Source: Alphaproteobacteria bacterium
Lineage (GTDB): Bacteria; Pseudomonadota; Alphaproteobacteria; Rickettsiales; 21-14-0-20-44-7
Direction: 5' to 3'
Length of the DNA stretch: 6,137 nt
NCBI GenBank assembly: GCA_013288575.1
Contig: JABDBO010000025.1
Coordinates: forward strand, 1 to 6,137
In this document: positions 5,493-6,137 of the stretch, piece after piece
Layout: every line of letters begins with the position of its first letter
Position numbering within the stretch: position 1 is the first letter of the stretch
The notes under the pieces: model-generated
Database searches by the model: none
What the model was told of the DNA's origin: nothing
The model's input: only the letters and a program-made list of their open reading frames with translations
Made by a program: the position numbers and the translations under genes

Positions 5493-6137
5493 ATTTTAAA
5501 TTATCACTCAATTGGCGTTTTAATTCGATAAATGAAAGCTGCATTTGTGAATAAAGTTCCTGTAAATCTTCATCAGCAAGTGATTTTGCCGCCGCTTTTT
5601 TCTCCATCTCCGCCGCAATGGCTGAAAGCCGCATGCCTCCCATCAACCGTGATGATGATTTTATGATATGCGCGGGAATTACCACTTTTTCGTTTTCCCC
5701 ATCATCCAATATTTTGGCGATTGATTCAATTTTGGTTTTCACGTCTTTTAAAAATAACGAAACATATGAAGACAGCTGGCCATTCATAACAGTTCTTATC
5801 TCGCTGAAAACACTATTATCCAATTCCGGCCACGGTTGGCTGCTACGCGCATTTTGATCACGCTCGCCACTTATCCAGCGGTTGATGATTTTTTGAATAT
5901 TCGGCTTCCATTTCGGCCGCCAGATTGATTTTGCAATATAATCATCCATTCCAGATTCGAAACATTTTTCAATCTCGCTATCTTGCGTGTTGGCGGTTAG
6001 CGCAATTATCGGAACATCCTTAATTTCATGATCATTTTTCATCTGCATTAAACCTTCCGCAGTTTCATAACCATCCATTCCCGGCATTTGGATATCTAGC
6101 AAAATCACATCAAATTCCGCGCGTTTCACCAAATGCA
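5491..6137 (-). CDS. Receiver-Hpt signalling protein, 5' end outside the window
   Basis: This is the C-terminal part of a phosphorelay protein. Numbering from the TTG codon at 6132, the receiver domain shows the phospho-accepting aspartate D13 in VILLDIQMPGMDG, the switch threonine T46 in PIIALTAN and the conserved lysine K68 in DDYIAKS. The first strands and acidic pair of the receiver, about 45 residues, lie beyond the edge. That TTG is not a start: the frame stays open to the edge and CAT precedes it. A linker with IWRPKWKP follows (70-77). An Hpt domain then covers roughly 105-200, with H155 in IPAHIIKSSSRLMGG. The missing part could be only the start of a receiver-Hpt protein or could include a hybrid histidine kinase. 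The proline that usually follows the receiver lysine is serine here. Confidence 0.9.
   Translation of the reverse strand, partial: HLVKRAEFDVILLDIQMPGMDGYETAEGLMQMKNDHEIKDVPIIALTANTQDSEIEKCFESGMDDYIAKSIWRPKWKPNIQKIINRWISGERDQNARSSQPWPELDNSVFSEIRTVMNGQLSSYVSLFLKDVKTKIESIAKILDDGENEKVVIPAHIIKSSSRLMGGMRLSAIAAEMEKKAAAKSLADEDLQELYSQMQLSFIELKRQLSDNLK

Noticed and set aside
6130..6132. TTG at 6132 as the start of the receiver-Hpt gene
   Set aside because: Starting there would remove the first part of the receiver fold, including its acidic residues. The frame remains open to the window edge, so the gene is truncated by the window.

Overview
The window is a stretch of bacterial chromosome in which every supported gene lies on the minus strand, so transcription runs from position 6137 towards position 1. 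The protein families point to an alphaproteobacterium: a pyruvate dehydrogenase E1-alpha of alphaproteobacterial/rickettsial type, a short bifunctional PutA without a DNA-binding domain, TrmL, and a phosphorelay built from receiver and Hpt domains. The coding DNA is moderately AT-rich, with many TTT/AAA/AAT codons. I cannot fix the genus or order from the sequence alone.

Layout, in transcription order. (1) 6137-5491: the 3' part of a signalling gene, entering the window inside a receiver domain and ending with a histidine phosphotransfer (Hpt) domain. (2) 5482-5138: a free-standing Hpt protein that looks like a duplicate of the preceding Hpt domain, starting 8 bases after the previous stop. 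(3) 5102-4629: trmL, a tRNA wobble-position 2'-O-methyltransferase, 35 bases further on. (4) 4624-4556: two adjacent perfect hairpins just after trmL. (5) 4492-1610: putA, the bifunctional proline dehydrogenase / P5C dehydrogenase. (6) about 1607-1529: a GC-rich, hairpin-forming intergenic block unlike the surrounding DNA. (7) 1439-429: pdhA. (8) 427-1: the 5' part of an unrecognised multi-pass membrane protein, absent from simple ATG-based gene calls because it begins with TTG one base after the pdhA stop and runs off the window.

Functionally, PutA converts proline to glutamate, which can feed the TCA cycle, while PdhA is part of the complex that feeds pyruvate carbon into the same cycle. 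The three upstream genes form a likely signalling/translation operon. Most of the window is housekeeping. The parts that merit attention are the palindromic elements on both sides of putA, the tandem Hpt duplication, the pdhA gene with no adjacent pdhB, and the unannotated membrane protein. No mobile-element gene, RNA gene, CRISPR array or clear novel defence system was seen.
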